Assembly: GCA_039178015.1 (NCBI GenBank)
Contig: JBCDFM010000003.1
Span: 1-64,000 of the forward strand
DNA length: 64,000 nt
Direction of reading: 5' to 3'
Source of the DNA: JARRPM01 sp039178015
GTDB taxonomy: Bacteria; Pseudomonadota; Gammaproteobacteria; Pseudomonadales; Halieaceae
Shown here: positions 15,068 through 24,409 of the stretch, in pieces
Layout: each line of letters opens with the position of its first letter
Position numbering within the stretch: position 1 is the stretch's first letter
Position numbers and translations under genes: made by a program
The notes under the pieces: model-generated
Database searches by the model: none
Told to the model about the DNA's origin: nothing
What the model saw: only the letters and a program-made list of their open reading frames with translations

Positions 15068-16313
15068 CGGTTTGTGTCGCAGTTTCGTAGCAGAAGAAAC
15101 CTACGATTAGCGCTACCAGCATACATGGGGGGTAGACCAAAAGGGAAAGCTGATAGTCTGCTATGCTCGCGTGCTGAGCCCGCGTAGTTGAACCCGAGAT
15201 CAGATCCAAAAGCGATCCGGGGAGCCACTGCATAAAGGCGGCTCCGCCAAAAATCGCTGTGTTGACCAATCCAAGTGCTGTCGATGACAACGACATGGGG
15301 ACCGATTCCTTTATCAGCGCGTACAGCAAGCCGAGATAGGCACCGCCAAATATCGCCAACAAGGCAACTAACAGCGCTTCAACGACAAAAGGCGGTTCAC
15401 TCCAGAGGATCAGGCACAGTGTACAAAACAGTGTACCAAGCATACCCCACAGCAGGAGGAGCTTGCGCCGGCGCAATTTGTCCGACAACCAGCCTGCTCC
15501 CAAAAGCCCCAATCCTGTGCAGATCATCAAGACCGATCCAAGATTATCCGCCTGAGTGTGAGAGTACCCCGCCGCCTCGGCAAATGGTAAGTACCACAAG
15601 CCGGTAAATGCCATGATTGAGCCCGAGCCAAGAAAGCCCATAAATACGGTGCGACGGATTTGAGTTGAATCCCAAACGTTACCCAAGTCCTTTCGAATTC
15701 CATGCAGCCAGTTGAGGTCTGTGTTGGGCGTTGGTTGGTAGACGAGTCCCCTGGTGAACCACAAACAGGGAATAAAGGGCAGGAACACGATTCCCAGTAA
15801 AAAGAAGTACTGCCGCCAATCTCCACCATCACTCAAAAACACGGGCATAAGCGCAAGAGCCAGCATCGCGAGCAAAAACTTTACCAGTTGGTTCCACCCG
15901 AGCAGAGTGGCAAATTGAAGTGGATCAAATTGATTTGCAGTCAGAGCAAAATAGCCAATAAAAAAAAGACCGCCGCCAACCCCAGCAATAACTCTACCGG
16001 TGTAGGCGAGCATCAAATTGTCTGTCACTGCAAACAGAACATTTCCGACAGAAAACAGTACACAGGCCCAGATGAGCAAGATTGACGGGCTGAATCTAGC
16101 GAAAGCCAATCCGGCAGGTAGCTGCATTAAGGCATAGAACAGAGTGTAGACACCAAACAAAGCGCCGACCTGACCGGAGCTAATATGCAAGTTACTACCC
16201 AGGTCGTTTGCTAGTGCACCAACCGTCAGCACTTCAAGATTTTGTAGTGCCAGCATAACCGTCGCAAGCACCCATAGGAGCCAGCGGCGTCCACCGGCAG
16301 TGGTTGACTTCAT
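15054..16313 (-). CDS. Major facilitator superfamily transporter
   Basis: This 419-residue inner-membrane protein has about 12 transmembrane helices. The MFS core is visible in the LPAGLAFARFSPS loop after helix 2 and in GRVIAGVGGGLFFIGYFAL (helix 4 region); WLSDKLRRRKLLLLWG forms the central-loop repeat. The substrate cannot be told. It overlaps the FkbM gene, so the two are probably cotranscribed, perhaps for export or import linked to glycan modification. No clear ribosome site precedes the ATG. Confidence 0.8.
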   Translation of the reverse strand: MKSTTAGGRRWLLWVLATVMLALQNLEVLTVGALANDLGSNLHISSGQVGALFGVYTLFYALMQLPAGLAFARFSPSILLIWACVLFSVGNVLFAVTDNLMLAYTGRVIAGVGGGLFFIGYFALTANQFDPLQFATLLGWNQLVKFLLAMLALALMPVFLSDGGDWRQYFFLLGIVFLPFIPCLWFTRGLVYQPTPNTDLNWLHGIRKDLGNVWDSTQIRRTVFMGFLGSGSIMAFTGLWYLPFAEAAGYSHTQADNLGSVLMICTGLGLLGAGWLSDKLRRRKLLLLWGMLGTLFCTLCLILWSEPPFVVEALLVALLAIFGGAYLGLLYALIKESVPMSLSSTALGLVNTAIFGGAAFMQWLPGSLLDLISGSTTRAQHASIADYQLSLLVYPPCMLVALIVGFFCYETATQTDGTL

Positions 16314-16686
16314 GCCGGCATGTTAGACCATCGTCCAAGCAGTCGCATCAAACTCTGCTCAATCAAACTGATTAAGCCGGGTGCAGTCATACATGTCGGC
16401 CTCTACGATACTGGTTCAAACATCTCGAGCCATAAGGTCATGTCGCCCCTCCGGTCGCTGTCTATCGCTGCGCCGCTACCTAGAGCATAAGCCATTTATG
16501 GCCATGAACGGCTTCGGGGAACCATCAGTGCGCAATCGAAGTCGCTCATAAGTCTTGCGCTCAACTGCTGATTCCCAGCGACGCAGTGTACCGTTACAAT
16601 ACCGGCCCCGCTATGGAGCGCGTCATCTGGCGTGGCCATCAGGGAGCATTACAGCCAACCGAACCTGACATTCACAGGACACCAAT
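16314..16686. other. Intergenic region upstream of fadB
   Basis: No gene is supported in these 373 bp. A candidate plus-strand promoter is TTCCCA (16572-16577) and TACAAT (16595-16600) with 17 bp spacing. An AGGA ribosome site precedes the fadB ATG. I saw no PsrA-like or FadR-like operator. Confidence 0.4.
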
Positions 16687-18834
16687 ATGATCTATCAGAG
16701 TGACGCACTATCGGTGAGACGCCTGGATGGCGACATCGCAGAACTCAACTTCGACTCGCAGGGCGAATCGGTCAACAAGTTTGACAGACAAACAGTGACC
16801 AGCCTGACCGAGGCGCTGGAGGCGCTGGAATCAGAATCCGGTATCAAGGGCTTGCTTGTCACCAGCGCCAAAGGGGTTTTTATAGTGGGTGCCGATATCA
16901 CCGAGTTTACAAGCTTGTTCGGTGCCACCAAAGAAGACATCAAACCGTTTACTGGCGTGAATAACGCCAACTTCAATCGTATCCAGAACCTGCCCTATCC
17001 CAGCTGTGCTGCGATCAACGGTGCCGCCATGGGTGGCGGCTTGGAAATCTGCTTGGCCTGCGATTTCAGAGTGATGAGCACGACCGCAAGCATTGGCCTT
17101 CCTGAGACCAAACTCGGCATACTGCCTGGCTGGGGTGGCACAGTGCGACTACCGCGCATGCTGGGAGTGGACGAAGCCGTTACCTGGATGGCCACGGGAG
17201 CAGACAAAAGAGCTGACGCTGCCCTAAAGGCAGGGGCTGTGGATGCCATTGCTGAGCCAGAACAACTGCGTGATATCGCGCTGGCCACGCTAGCCAGTGG
17301 CGTCGATGGCAAGTTGGACTATCAGCGCCGGCGAGATGCCAAGAGCAGCCCGCTACCGCTTAATGAAACAGAGGCCATGATGTCATTCTTTACCATCAAA
17401 GCGATGGTCGCCGGCCAGGCGGGGAAAAACTATCCAGCCCCGGTCAAGGTCGTCGACGTCATCGAGCAGGCGCGCAGCATGAGCTTGGAGGATGCGCTGG
17501 ACGTTGAGGCCGATGCCTTTGCTGAGCTGGCCACCACCCCAGTTGCCGCCGCTTTGGTTGGTATCTTCCTCTCAGACCAGTTATTGAGTAAAAAAGCCCG
17601 TGGCTGGGAAAAACAGGCCAGCAAGAGAATCGAGCGAGCCGCCGTGCTGGGTGCCGGCATCATGGGCGGCGGAATCGCCTATCAATCGTCCTTGAAAGGC
17701 ATACCTATCAAGATGAAAGATATCGCTCAGGAGGGGCTGGATCTGGGGCTGAGTGAAGCCAACAAGCTGTTATCTAAGCGAGTCGCTCGCGGTCGGCTGA
17801 CACCGGAAAAGATGGGTGGGATACTCAATAACATTGACCCTATGCTCAGCTATGAAAACTTTGATAGCGTCGACATCGTGGTCGAGGCCGTGGTGGAAAA
17901 TCCAAAGGTAAAACACGCGGTACTGGCCGAAACTGAAAAACAGATCCGCGAAGACGCCATACTCGCTTCCAACACGTCCACTATATCCATTAGCTACCTG
18001 GCCGAAGCGCTGGATAGACCGGAAAACTTTTGCGGAATGCACTTTTTCAATCCGGTGCACGCCATGCCGTTAGTGGAGGTAATCCGCGGTGAAAAGACGT
18101 CTGATAAAGCCATCGCGCAAACCGTAGCCTACGCCAACCGCATGGGAAAGAAAGCGGTGGTAGTCAACGATTGTCCTGGCTTTCTCGTGAACCGCGTCCT
18201 CTTCCCCTACTTCGATGGCTTCTCGAAACTAGTCCGAGACGGCGCAGATTTTCAGGTGGTGGATAAAGTGATGGAACGCTGGGGCTGGCCAATGGGGCCG
18301 GCATATCTTACCGATGTGGTGGGTATCGATACAGGCGTACATGCAGGACAGGTCATGGCTGAGGGCTTTCCGGATCGCATGACCTTGGATTTCAAGACGC
18401 CTACGGAACTCATGTTCGAAAACGACCGCCTGGGGCAAAAGAACAACAAGGGCTTCTACGACTATGTACCGGACAAACGCGGCAAGCCGAAAAAGACATC
18501 TTCAGAAGAGGCCTACAAAGTCATTGCTCCCAGTGCTGGAGACCGCGTGGAGTTCGAACGTGAAGATATCATTATGCGCATGATGCTGCCTATGTGTACC
18601 GAGCTGGCTCGCTGTTTGGAGGAAGGGATCGTGGGATCGGCGGCAGAAGCTGACCTTGCGCTCGTGTATGGCGTTGGTTTCCCACCCTTTCGCGGTGGTA
18701 TTTTCCGCTGGATGGACACGGTAGGCATGGCCTACATCGCTGATGCTTCCAAGAAATTTCAAGATTTGGGTAAAACCTATGAGCTGACCGACGGCATGCA
18801 GGCAAAGCTCGACGCGGGCGAGACTTATTATTAA
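16687..18834 (+). CDS. fadB: Fatty acid oxidation complex alpha subunit
   Basis: This 715-residue multifunctional enzyme joins an enoyl-CoA hydratase/isomerase half (1-190) to a 3-hydroxyacyl-CoA dehydrogenase half (about 310-715). The hydratase shows GGGLEICLACDFRVM and IGLPETKLGILPGWGGTVRLPR, which hold the two catalytic glutamates. The dehydrogenase shows the NAD-binding AAVLGAGIMGGGIAYQ, FFNPVHAMPLVEVIRGEKTS and NDCPGFLVNRVLFPYF. It forms an alpha2beta2 complex with FadA for beta-oxidation. fadA follows after 39 bp. Length matches E. coli FadB. Confidence 0.96.
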   Translation: MIYQSDALSVRRLDGDIAELNFDSQGESVNKFDRQTVTSLTEALEALESESGIKGLLVTSAKGVFIVGADITEFTSLFGATKEDIKPFTGVNNANFNRIQNLPYPSCAAINGAAMGGGLEICLACDFRVMSTTASIGLPETKLGILPGWGGTVRLPRMLGVDEAVTWMATGADKRADAALKAGAVDAIAEPEQLRDIALATLASGVDGKLDYQRRRDAKSSPLPLNETEAMMSFFTIKAMVAGQAGKNYPAPVKVVDVIEQARSMSLEDALDVEADAFAELATTPVAAALVGIFLSDQLLSKKARGWEKQASKRIERAAVLGAGIMGGGIAYQSSLKGIPIKMKDIAQEGLDLGLSEANKLLSKRVARGRLTPEKMGGILNNIDPMLSYENFDSVDIVVEAVVENPKVKHAVLAETEKQIREDAILASNTSTISISYLAEALDRPENFCGMHFFNPVHAMPLVEVIRGEKTSDKAIAQTVAYANRMGKKAVVVNDCPGFLVNRVLFPYFDGFSKLVRDGADFQVVDKVMERWGWPMGPAYLTDVVGIDTGVHAGQVMAEGFPDRMTLDFKTPTELMFENDRLGQKNNKGFYDYVPDKRGKPKKTSSEEAYKVIAPSAGDRVEFEREDIIMRMMLPMCTELARCLEEGIVGSAAEADLALVYGVGFPPFRGGIFRWMDTVGMAYIADASKKFQDLGKTYELTDGMQAKLDAGETYY

Positions 18835-18873
18835 GTCATCTTCCGCAAAGATAGCGAACAAAGGAGAAATACT

Positions 18874-20049
18874 GTGAATGTGAATCCAAGAGATGCAGTG
18901 ATTATTGATTATGCACGCAGCGCCATGGGGCGATCTAAAAACGGCTGCTTTCGCAATGTGCGCTCAGACGATTTGTCCGTGGGCGTAATCAAAGGTTTGC
19001 TGGAGCGCAATAGCGCACTCGACCCTACCGAGATTGACGATTTGATATGGGGCTGCGTGTTGCAACGCGGCGAGCAGGGCATGAACCTGGGCCGGGCACT
19101 GGTGCTGGGCGCACAGCTACCTTTCTCGATCCCAGGGCAAACGGTAAACCGATTGTGCGGCTCGTCCATGTCGGCGTTGCACACCGCCGCGGCAAACATC
19201 ATGTCTGGTACAGGCGATGTATATCTGGTCGGCGGCGTCGAGCATCTAGGACATTTGCCAATGATGGATGATGTCGATCCCAACCCCCGCATGGGTCTCA
19301 ATGTCGCAAAGGCTGCCGGCATGATGGGCATGACCGCTGAATACCTCGCCATGATGCACGGTATTGGACGTGAGCAGCAGGACGAGCTTGGCCTGCGTTC
19401 GCATCAGCTGGCCCATAAGGCAACCGTAGATGGCAAGTTTGATCGCGAGATTATCCCAATCGAAGGGCATGACGAACAGGGCGCGCTCATATCGGTCAGC
19501 GAGGACGAAACCATCCGGCCCGAAACCACGCTTGAGGGTCTGGCCTCTTTGCCTCCCGCTTTCAACCCCCAGGGCGGTACCGTGACTGCCGGCACATCCT
19601 CGCAAATCTCCGACGGTGCTTCAGCCATGTTGATTACTTCATTTGAAAAAGCACAGTCGCTGGGTCTTAAGCCGCTCGCCAAGATTAACGCTATGACCCT
19701 GGCGGGTGTTGACCCATCCATTATGGGTTACGGGCCTGTGCCCTCCACTCAAAAAGCGCTAAAGAAACTCGGTCTTACTATTAAAGACATCGATATGATC
19801 GAGCTCAATGAGGCCTTTGCGGCCCAGGCACTGCCGGTGTTGAAAGATCTAGAACTGCTCGATGACCTCGACGAAAAGGTAAATGTCCACGGCGGGGCGA
19901 TCGCACTGGGGCATCCCTTTGGCTGCTCCGGGACACGAATTACAGGTTCACTGCTGAACGTTATGGAGGACCAGGACTTGACCCTGGGTATCGCCACTAT
20001 GTGTGTTGGGTTAGGTCAGGGCATCACCACCGTTGTAGAACGGGTCTAA
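18874..20049 (+). CDS. fadA: 3-ketoacyl-CoA thiolase (fatty acid oxidation complex beta subunit)
   Basis: This 391-residue thiolase cleaves 3-ketoacyl-CoA in the last step of beta-oxidation. The acylated cysteine is in NRLCGSSMSALHTAA. The GNG-type loop is replaced by NVHGGAIALGHPFGCSG, with catalytic His, and the second cysteine is in TMCVGLGQG. AAGGAGAA precedes a GTG start at 18874; a second GTG two codons later is possible. It lies 39 bp after fadB in the usual fadBA order. Confidence 0.95.
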   Translation: MNVNPRDAVIIDYARSAMGRSKNGCFRNVRSDDLSVGVIKGLLERNSALDPTEIDDLIWGCVLQRGEQGMNLGRALVLGAQLPFSIPGQTVNRLCGSSMSALHTAAANIMSGTGDVYLVGGVEHLGHLPMMDDVDPNPRMGLNVAKAAGMMGMTAEYLAMMHGIGREQQDELGLRSHQLAHKATVDGKFDREIIPIEGHDEQGALISVSEDETIRPETTLEGLASLPPAFNPQGGTVTAGTSSQISDGASAMLITSFEKAQSLGLKPLAKINAMTLAGVDPSIMGYGPVPSTQKALKKLGLTIKDIDMIELNEAFAAQALPVLKDLELLDDLDEKVNVHGGAIALGHPFGCSGTRITGSLLNVMEDQDLTLGIATMCVGLGQGITTVVERV

Positions 20050-20078
20050 GCTTTGGGCCACGACACCTGGTGTTGAGT

Positions 20079-20100
20079 TGGCGAGCTGCGAGGCTCGCCA
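20079..20100. other. Hairpin after fadA
   Basis: TGGCGAGC (20079-20086) pairs perfectly with GCTCGCCA (20093-20100) across six bases, 30 bp after the fadA stop. There is no T run, so an intrinsic terminator is not clear. It may be a 3' mRNA-stabilising structure. The 200 bp beyond it, up to yqcC, hold nothing I recognise. Confidence 0.4.
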
Positions 20101-20303
20101 CATTAAAACTCTGGGTCGCACCTTACTGACCTCACGGAAAAGCGGCAATATGGGCAACCAAACGAACTCTAACCCATGCGGCCTCAGTGATTATTAACCT
20201 TGTTAACCACCTATTCTCAAGCGATTTCTGGCAGCAATCCATGGTGTCTTAGCAACGCTTAAGTGTCGCGAAACTGCTGCTGGTCAGATCACTCATTCTG
20301 AAC

Positions 20304-20633
20304 TCAATTATCGCCGCCTGAAGATGAGAGCAGACGGTCGATACGCTTTAAGATTGACTCCAACTCGGCACTGGGTAAACCAGATTCTCTGAAATATTCC
20401 TCGGCCATTGGCGCAATACCACAGCGCTGAGGTAGGGGTTCGCCGGCTTCTAGCAGTTCGTATACCCGCGGCAAGAAAACAAACTGCAGCCACTGAGGAA
20501 GCGTCAAGGTATCAAAACAAAAGGGCTGGTCAGATGCCAGCGCTGAAACCGGTGGCGGCTTCTCATCCCACAAGTCCATGATGCGAAGCTGCGCCTCCAC
20601 ATCGATCAGCAGTTCGGCTAAGGCAGTCGTCAT
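20304..20633 (-). CDS. yqcC: YqcC family protein
   Basis: This 109-residue cytoplasmic protein fits the small YqcC family. It shows the helical start, the PFCFDTLTLPQWLQFVFLPR signature at about 37-56, and a C-terminal acidic helix. The biochemical role of the family is unknown. It follows dinG by 35 bp on the same strand. Confidence 0.85.
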   Translation of the reverse strand: MTTALAELLIDVEAQLRIMDLWDEKPPPVSALASDQPFCFDTLTLPQWLQFVFLPRVYELLEAGEPLPQRCGIAPMAEEYFRESGLPSAELESILKRIDRLLSSSGGDN

Positions 20634-20668
20634 TTCGTCTCCCGTTCTGTAAGAATGTCAAGACCTGC

Positions 20669-22798
20669 CTATAAAGGCTGCGCAAGCTCTCTACGAAATG
20701 GTGGCAATGACTCAAGAATCGCCCGCCCATAGCGACGGGTTATCAGGCGTCTGTCCATTACAGTTACCCTGCCTTCGTCCTGCTCGGTGCGTAGCAGGCG
20801 ACCGCTCGCCTGGACCAGACGCAAAGCCGCGTCTGGGACACTGATTTCCATAAAGGCATTGCGCCCCTGTGCCTCTATCCATTCGGCCAAGGCGGCCTCC
20901 AAAGGACTGTCGGGAACGGCAAACGGGATTTTGGCTATAACCACGTGACGGCAATATGCCCCCGGCAAGTCGACACCTTCTGCAAAGCTAGCTAAACCAA
21001 AAATAATCGACTTTGCGCCTGAGTCAATTACCTCTCTATGGCGTCTCAATATCTCCTGCTTACTGTAATCTCCTTGCATCAGAATACTCTCACGGGTGCT
21101 CGCTTCGATTTCTTGAAACACCGCGAGCATTTGCCGGCGAGATGAAAATAGCACAAGTGCACCCCGCTCCGATGCCAATATTCGCGGCAGACTGTCGACC
21201 AGTGCACGGGTATGTAATTCAGTATCGCCGGGGTCACAATCCATCTCGGGCACACTAAATACAGCTTTCGAATAGTCAAAAGGGCTGGCGACAATCTTCA
21301 GCCTACTCTGTGCGGGCGCACCTGAATGCAACAGGAATCGGTCAAATGAATTGAGGGCTGTCATGGTCGCAGAGGTCACAACCACCCCCGCTGCCCGTGA
21401 CCATAGACAATCATCCAGTATATCGGCGGCCAAAATAGGGCTGCAGCGCAAATCAAAGCCAAATTGGCCATTGCTATTTAGGAGAGTGATCCAGCGAGCT
21501 TTCGGCGGATCGTCGTCCTTGCCGGTTACCGCGTACTCGCGCCAAAGCGCGCCTGCACCATCCGCTCGCGCAAGCAGCCCACCGACGTTGCTATGCCAGG
21601 TGTCGATCGCAGCGCGGTCAAGCGCTGCATGCGAATCCTCCAATGAGTCCTCAAGTACACTCTCCATGCGCTCAAGCTCTCTGACCAACTGCTGAAAGTG
21701 GTTTGCCAGGGTGGCAGATACGGGTATCAGCTGCTCAGGCACAACACCGTGCTCAAAACGCAACTGCTGATCATCTCGTTGCTCATCCTGAGCAACTCCC
21801 TCAAACAACGCTGCGACTATCTGTTCTGCGTTCTGCAGCGCTGCGGCGGTCTCCTCTAGCTGCGCCGGCAGGGCTTGCAGGGGACGCTGTAGCTCGGGCA
21901 AAGCACCTAATTCTGGGGTTGCCTGAACGACTAGCTTGCGTGTTTCTTGCAGCCACTGCACAGTCGTATGAATCCGGCAAAAATTCGAGAAGTGTGTCAG
22001 CGCTTTATCGGGAAGATGATGCCCCTCGTCAAAGACATAGATGCTGTCTTCGGGTTCAGAAAGAATAGCCCCGCCACCTAAGGCGAGGTCTGATAAGACA
22101 AGGTCGTGATTTGCAACAATAACGTCTGCGCTTTGCAGCGCATCTCTTGCCTTAAAGAAACTACACTGGCCAACGTTTGGGCAACGTCGTCCGCTGCACT
22201 GGCTGTGGTCGGTCGTAACACCGAACCAGGTGTTATCAGCGACCGCTTCCGGCCAGTTATCGCGATCCCCGTCCCATTGTCCTTTTCCCAGGGCATCAAT
22301 CATCCCAGTGTAGACAGGCAGGGCGTCCCCATTTGTCGGCGGCTCCAGATCCTCAGGGTAGAGGGGAAGCGCATCGCCGGTGTTTTGGTTGAACACCCGA
22401 TCAAGCTTCGTTAAACACACATAGCGGCGGCGACCCTTGGCGAGAGCAAACGTAAACTCGAGGCCGCTGTGGCGCCGGATATCCGGTAGATCCTTGTGAA
22501 CAAACTGCTCCTGCAGCGCGATGGTCGCCGTTGCCACCACCAGGCGTTTATTAAGGGCTTTTGCGATCGGAATGGCCGCCACCGCGTATGCGATAGTTTT
22601 CCCCGTACCAGTTCCCGCTTCAATCACGCATACGGCGGGAGCATCGCCGCCAGCTTCCCCCGTGTCTGGCACTCGCGCCAGGGTATTGGCGATCTCCGCT
22701 ATCATCTGGCGCTGACCCCAACGCGGGGTCAACGATTTTCCCTCCATTACCGCGGCATAGGCGTCACGGATGCTGTCCTTAAGTTCCTCGTTTAACAA
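20669..22798 (-). CDS. dinG: ATP-dependent DNA helicase DinG
   Basis: This 709-residue superfamily 2 helicase unwinds DNA 5' to 3' and acts on R-loops and damaged or colliding replication forks. It has Walker A (EAGTGTGKT), the DEGH box (VFDEGHHLPD), four cysteines for the iron-sulfur cluster (RRRYVCLTKL plus CSGRRCPNVGQC) and the C-terminal LVQASGRLLRTEQDEGRV motif VI. The start is TTG at 22798, giving the LNEELKDSI beginning that matches E. coli DinG. It overlaps the end of the acyltransferase gene by 7 nt, so translation is probably coupled. Confidence 0.93.
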   Translation of the reverse strand: MLNEELKDSIRDAYAAVMEGKSLTPRWGQRQMIAEIANTLARVPDTGEAGGDAPAVCVIEAGTGTGKTIAYAVAAIPIAKALNKRLVVATATIALQEQFVHKDLPDIRRHSGLEFTFALAKGRRRYVCLTKLDRVFNQNTGDALPLYPEDLEPPTNGDALPVYTGMIDALGKGQWDGDRDNWPEAVADNTWFGVTTDHSQCSGRRCPNVGQCSFFKARDALQSADVIVANHDLVLSDLALGGGAILSEPEDSIYVFDEGHHLPDKALTHFSNFCRIHTTVQWLQETRKLVVQATPELGALPELQRPLQALPAQLEETAAALQNAEQIVAALFEGVAQDEQRDDQQLRFEHGVVPEQLIPVSATLANHFQQLVRELERMESVLEDSLEDSHAALDRAAIDTWHSNVGGLLARADGAGALWREYAVTGKDDDPPKARWITLLNSNGQFGFDLRCSPILAADILDDCLWSRAAGVVVTSATMTALNSFDRFLLHSGAPAQSRLKIVASPFDYSKAVFSVPEMDCDPGDTELHTRALVDSLPRILASERGALVLFSSRRQMLAVFQEIEASTRESILMQGDYSKQEILRRHREVIDSGAKSIIFGLASFAEGVDLPGAYCRHVVIAKIPFAVPDSPLEAALAEWIEAQGRNAFMEISVPDAALRLVQASGRLLRTEQDEGRVTVMDRRLITRRYGRAILESLPPFRRELAQPL

Positions 22799-24060
22799 CT
22801 GCTGATCGACGAATTGTTCATTTCAAGCTTACTCACAATCGCATTGGCATAGATCGCCAATGCAAACGGTCTATGCTCTTCAGATATCGCCTGCATACGC
22901 TGTTCAAAGTGCTCACGACTGCAATCCCCGGGCTCAACGTTCAACGTCTCCGGTAGCGGCAGCCTATCCGGATTGAGCATTTCATAGGCGTAAATATTAG
23001 TGGGATGCAGACAGTAATTGGAGATCACCTGACGATCAATTTCAGAAGCTATGTCTTCGGCCGTTTGAAAATCTGCGCCTAGCGGCGTACCGAAGGAAAC
23101 ATGTACCCGGCCCTTATCGCCTGCGATACCCAATCCAATGGAAGCGACATCTTCCTGTTCGCCTTTTTGGTAGTTGCCGGTCAGCTCCAGCTGGTACAAC
23201 TCATTCGCCTTGCGTGCATCACAAGGGTCCAGTTCATAGGAGATGGCTACAGGTACAATGTTCAAAGACTGCATGTGTGCACCAAAATCCTCTTCGCTCT
23301 TTTCCCGACTCATCGACAACATCTTAATGATGACGGGCTCAGAGCGATCAAATCCATCCTTGGCACGGCCTTCTCTCTGTGCGATCCAGACGGGTGCTTG
23401 CTCCTGCTGCAATGAGTAGCGAATATAGCTAGACAGCGTCTTAGATGCTCTGAGCAGTTCCCGCGGCCCGCTGACCGAACGTTTGACGATAAAGCTCTTA
23501 TTCAAACGCATCAGGTCGGATACCCAGGGTTTTGTCAGCAAGTTGTCGCCAATTGCAATTCGTACGGTATCAAATCCCGAGTGATGCAAGGCGTAGTTCA
23601 CAAACGCGGGGTCCATCGCTATATCGCGATGGTTGCTGACAAACAAATAAGCAGTATCCACATTCAACGCATCCAATCCAGACACCGTGAAACCGCCCGT
23701 AGTGCGCTCGATCATTTGGTCCATATAATGCTTGATAACACCTTGCATAGAGCCAACATCGGACACACCCAAAACTTCTTTATTGAGCCGGTAGCGCACC
23801 AAAGGACGCATTAAAGCCGGTGCTAGACGGCCTAGTGTGGGGAAGCGAAATCGCGTTATTGTGTCTAAAAACTCACCATCGTCGAGCAATCGCGTCAATA
23901 CCCCCGCGACTTCGCTGTCGCGATAGGGCCGTATGTCCGCAAACGGATCTTCCAAGCGAATCTCCTCGATAGCTTCGCGGCTCACGATACCCAAAATCGA
24001 TCCGCCCGTCATCCGCCTGCCCCGGGCAACAAAATAAAGCCACAACGCTGACGTGGTCAT
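22792..24060 (-). CDS. PlsC/PlsB-like glycerolipid acyltransferase
   Basis: This 422-residue protein is an acyltransferase of the lysophospholipid/glycerol-3-phosphate family. It carries NHRDIAMDP (His144 to Asp150) in place of the usual H-x4-D, and the later WIAQREGRAKDG block corresponding to the glycine/glutamate motif. The H-x5-D spacing is seen in a distinct subgroup often annotated only as acyltransferase. No obvious membrane helix is present. The exact acceptor is unknown. It overlaps dinG by 7 nt. The N-terminal 30 residues are weakly conserved in appearance, so the true start may lie downstream. Confidence 0.7.
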   Translation of the reverse strand: MTTSALWLYFVARGRRMTGGSILGIVSREAIEEIRLEDPFADIRPYRDSEVAGVLTRLLDDGEFLDTITRFRFPTLGRLAPALMRPLVRYRLNKEVLGVSDVGSMQGVIKHYMDQMIERTTGGFTVSGLDALNVDTAYLFVSNHRDIAMDPAFVNYALHHSGFDTVRIAIGDNLLTKPWVSDLMRLNKSFIVKRSVSGPRELLRASKTLSSYIRYSLQQEQAPVWIAQREGRAKDGFDRSEPVIIKMLSMSREKSEEDFGAHMQSLNIVPVAISYELDPCDARKANELYQLELTGNYQKGEQEDVASIGLGIAGDKGRVHVSFGTPLGADFQTAEDIASEIDRQVISNYCLHPTNIYAYEMLNPDRLPLPETLNVEPGDCSREHFEQRMQAISEEHRPFALAIYANAIVSKLEMNNSSISSC

Positions 24061-24131
24061 GTCTTTCTGCTACCCTTCTGCCGCTCCCACCAAGCTCTGC
24101 TTGAAACTATATACGAGGAATCAGAAAAGAG

Positions 24132-24353
24132 ATGGACGCGACATCCGCCGCAATGTTGACCTTTGGGGTAGCCGCTCTATTGATCAGCTGGGTTCTGCTT
24201 TTAATTGAGTCCTTCAGAGAAGACTTTACCTGGGGCTTGTGTACTTTGATATTACCACCGCTCTCATATCTCTATGGCTTCTCCCGCTGGAGCACAGCCG
24301 GCAACGCCATCTTACTGGCTATAGGCGGTTGTCTACTGCTGTTATTGGCCTAG
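24132..24353 (+). CDS. Small membrane protein, unknown
   Basis: This 73-residue protein has hydrophobic segments at about 7-27 and 35-50 and a third at 56-72, with a charged loop (ESFREDFTW) after the first. It is a real-looking small inner-membrane protein. An AGAAAAGAG ribosome site precedes the ATG. It is divergent from the acyltransferase gene. The function cannot be told from sequence. Confidence 0.6.
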   Translation: MDATSAAMLTFGVAALLISWVLLLIESFREDFTWGLCTLILPPLSYLYGFSRWSTAGNAILLAIGGCLLLLLA

Positions 24354-24409
24354 ATTCAAGCTGACTGCATTAGGATCGACCGAATCACCTAGGCTGTTTA
24401 GAGGTCTAT

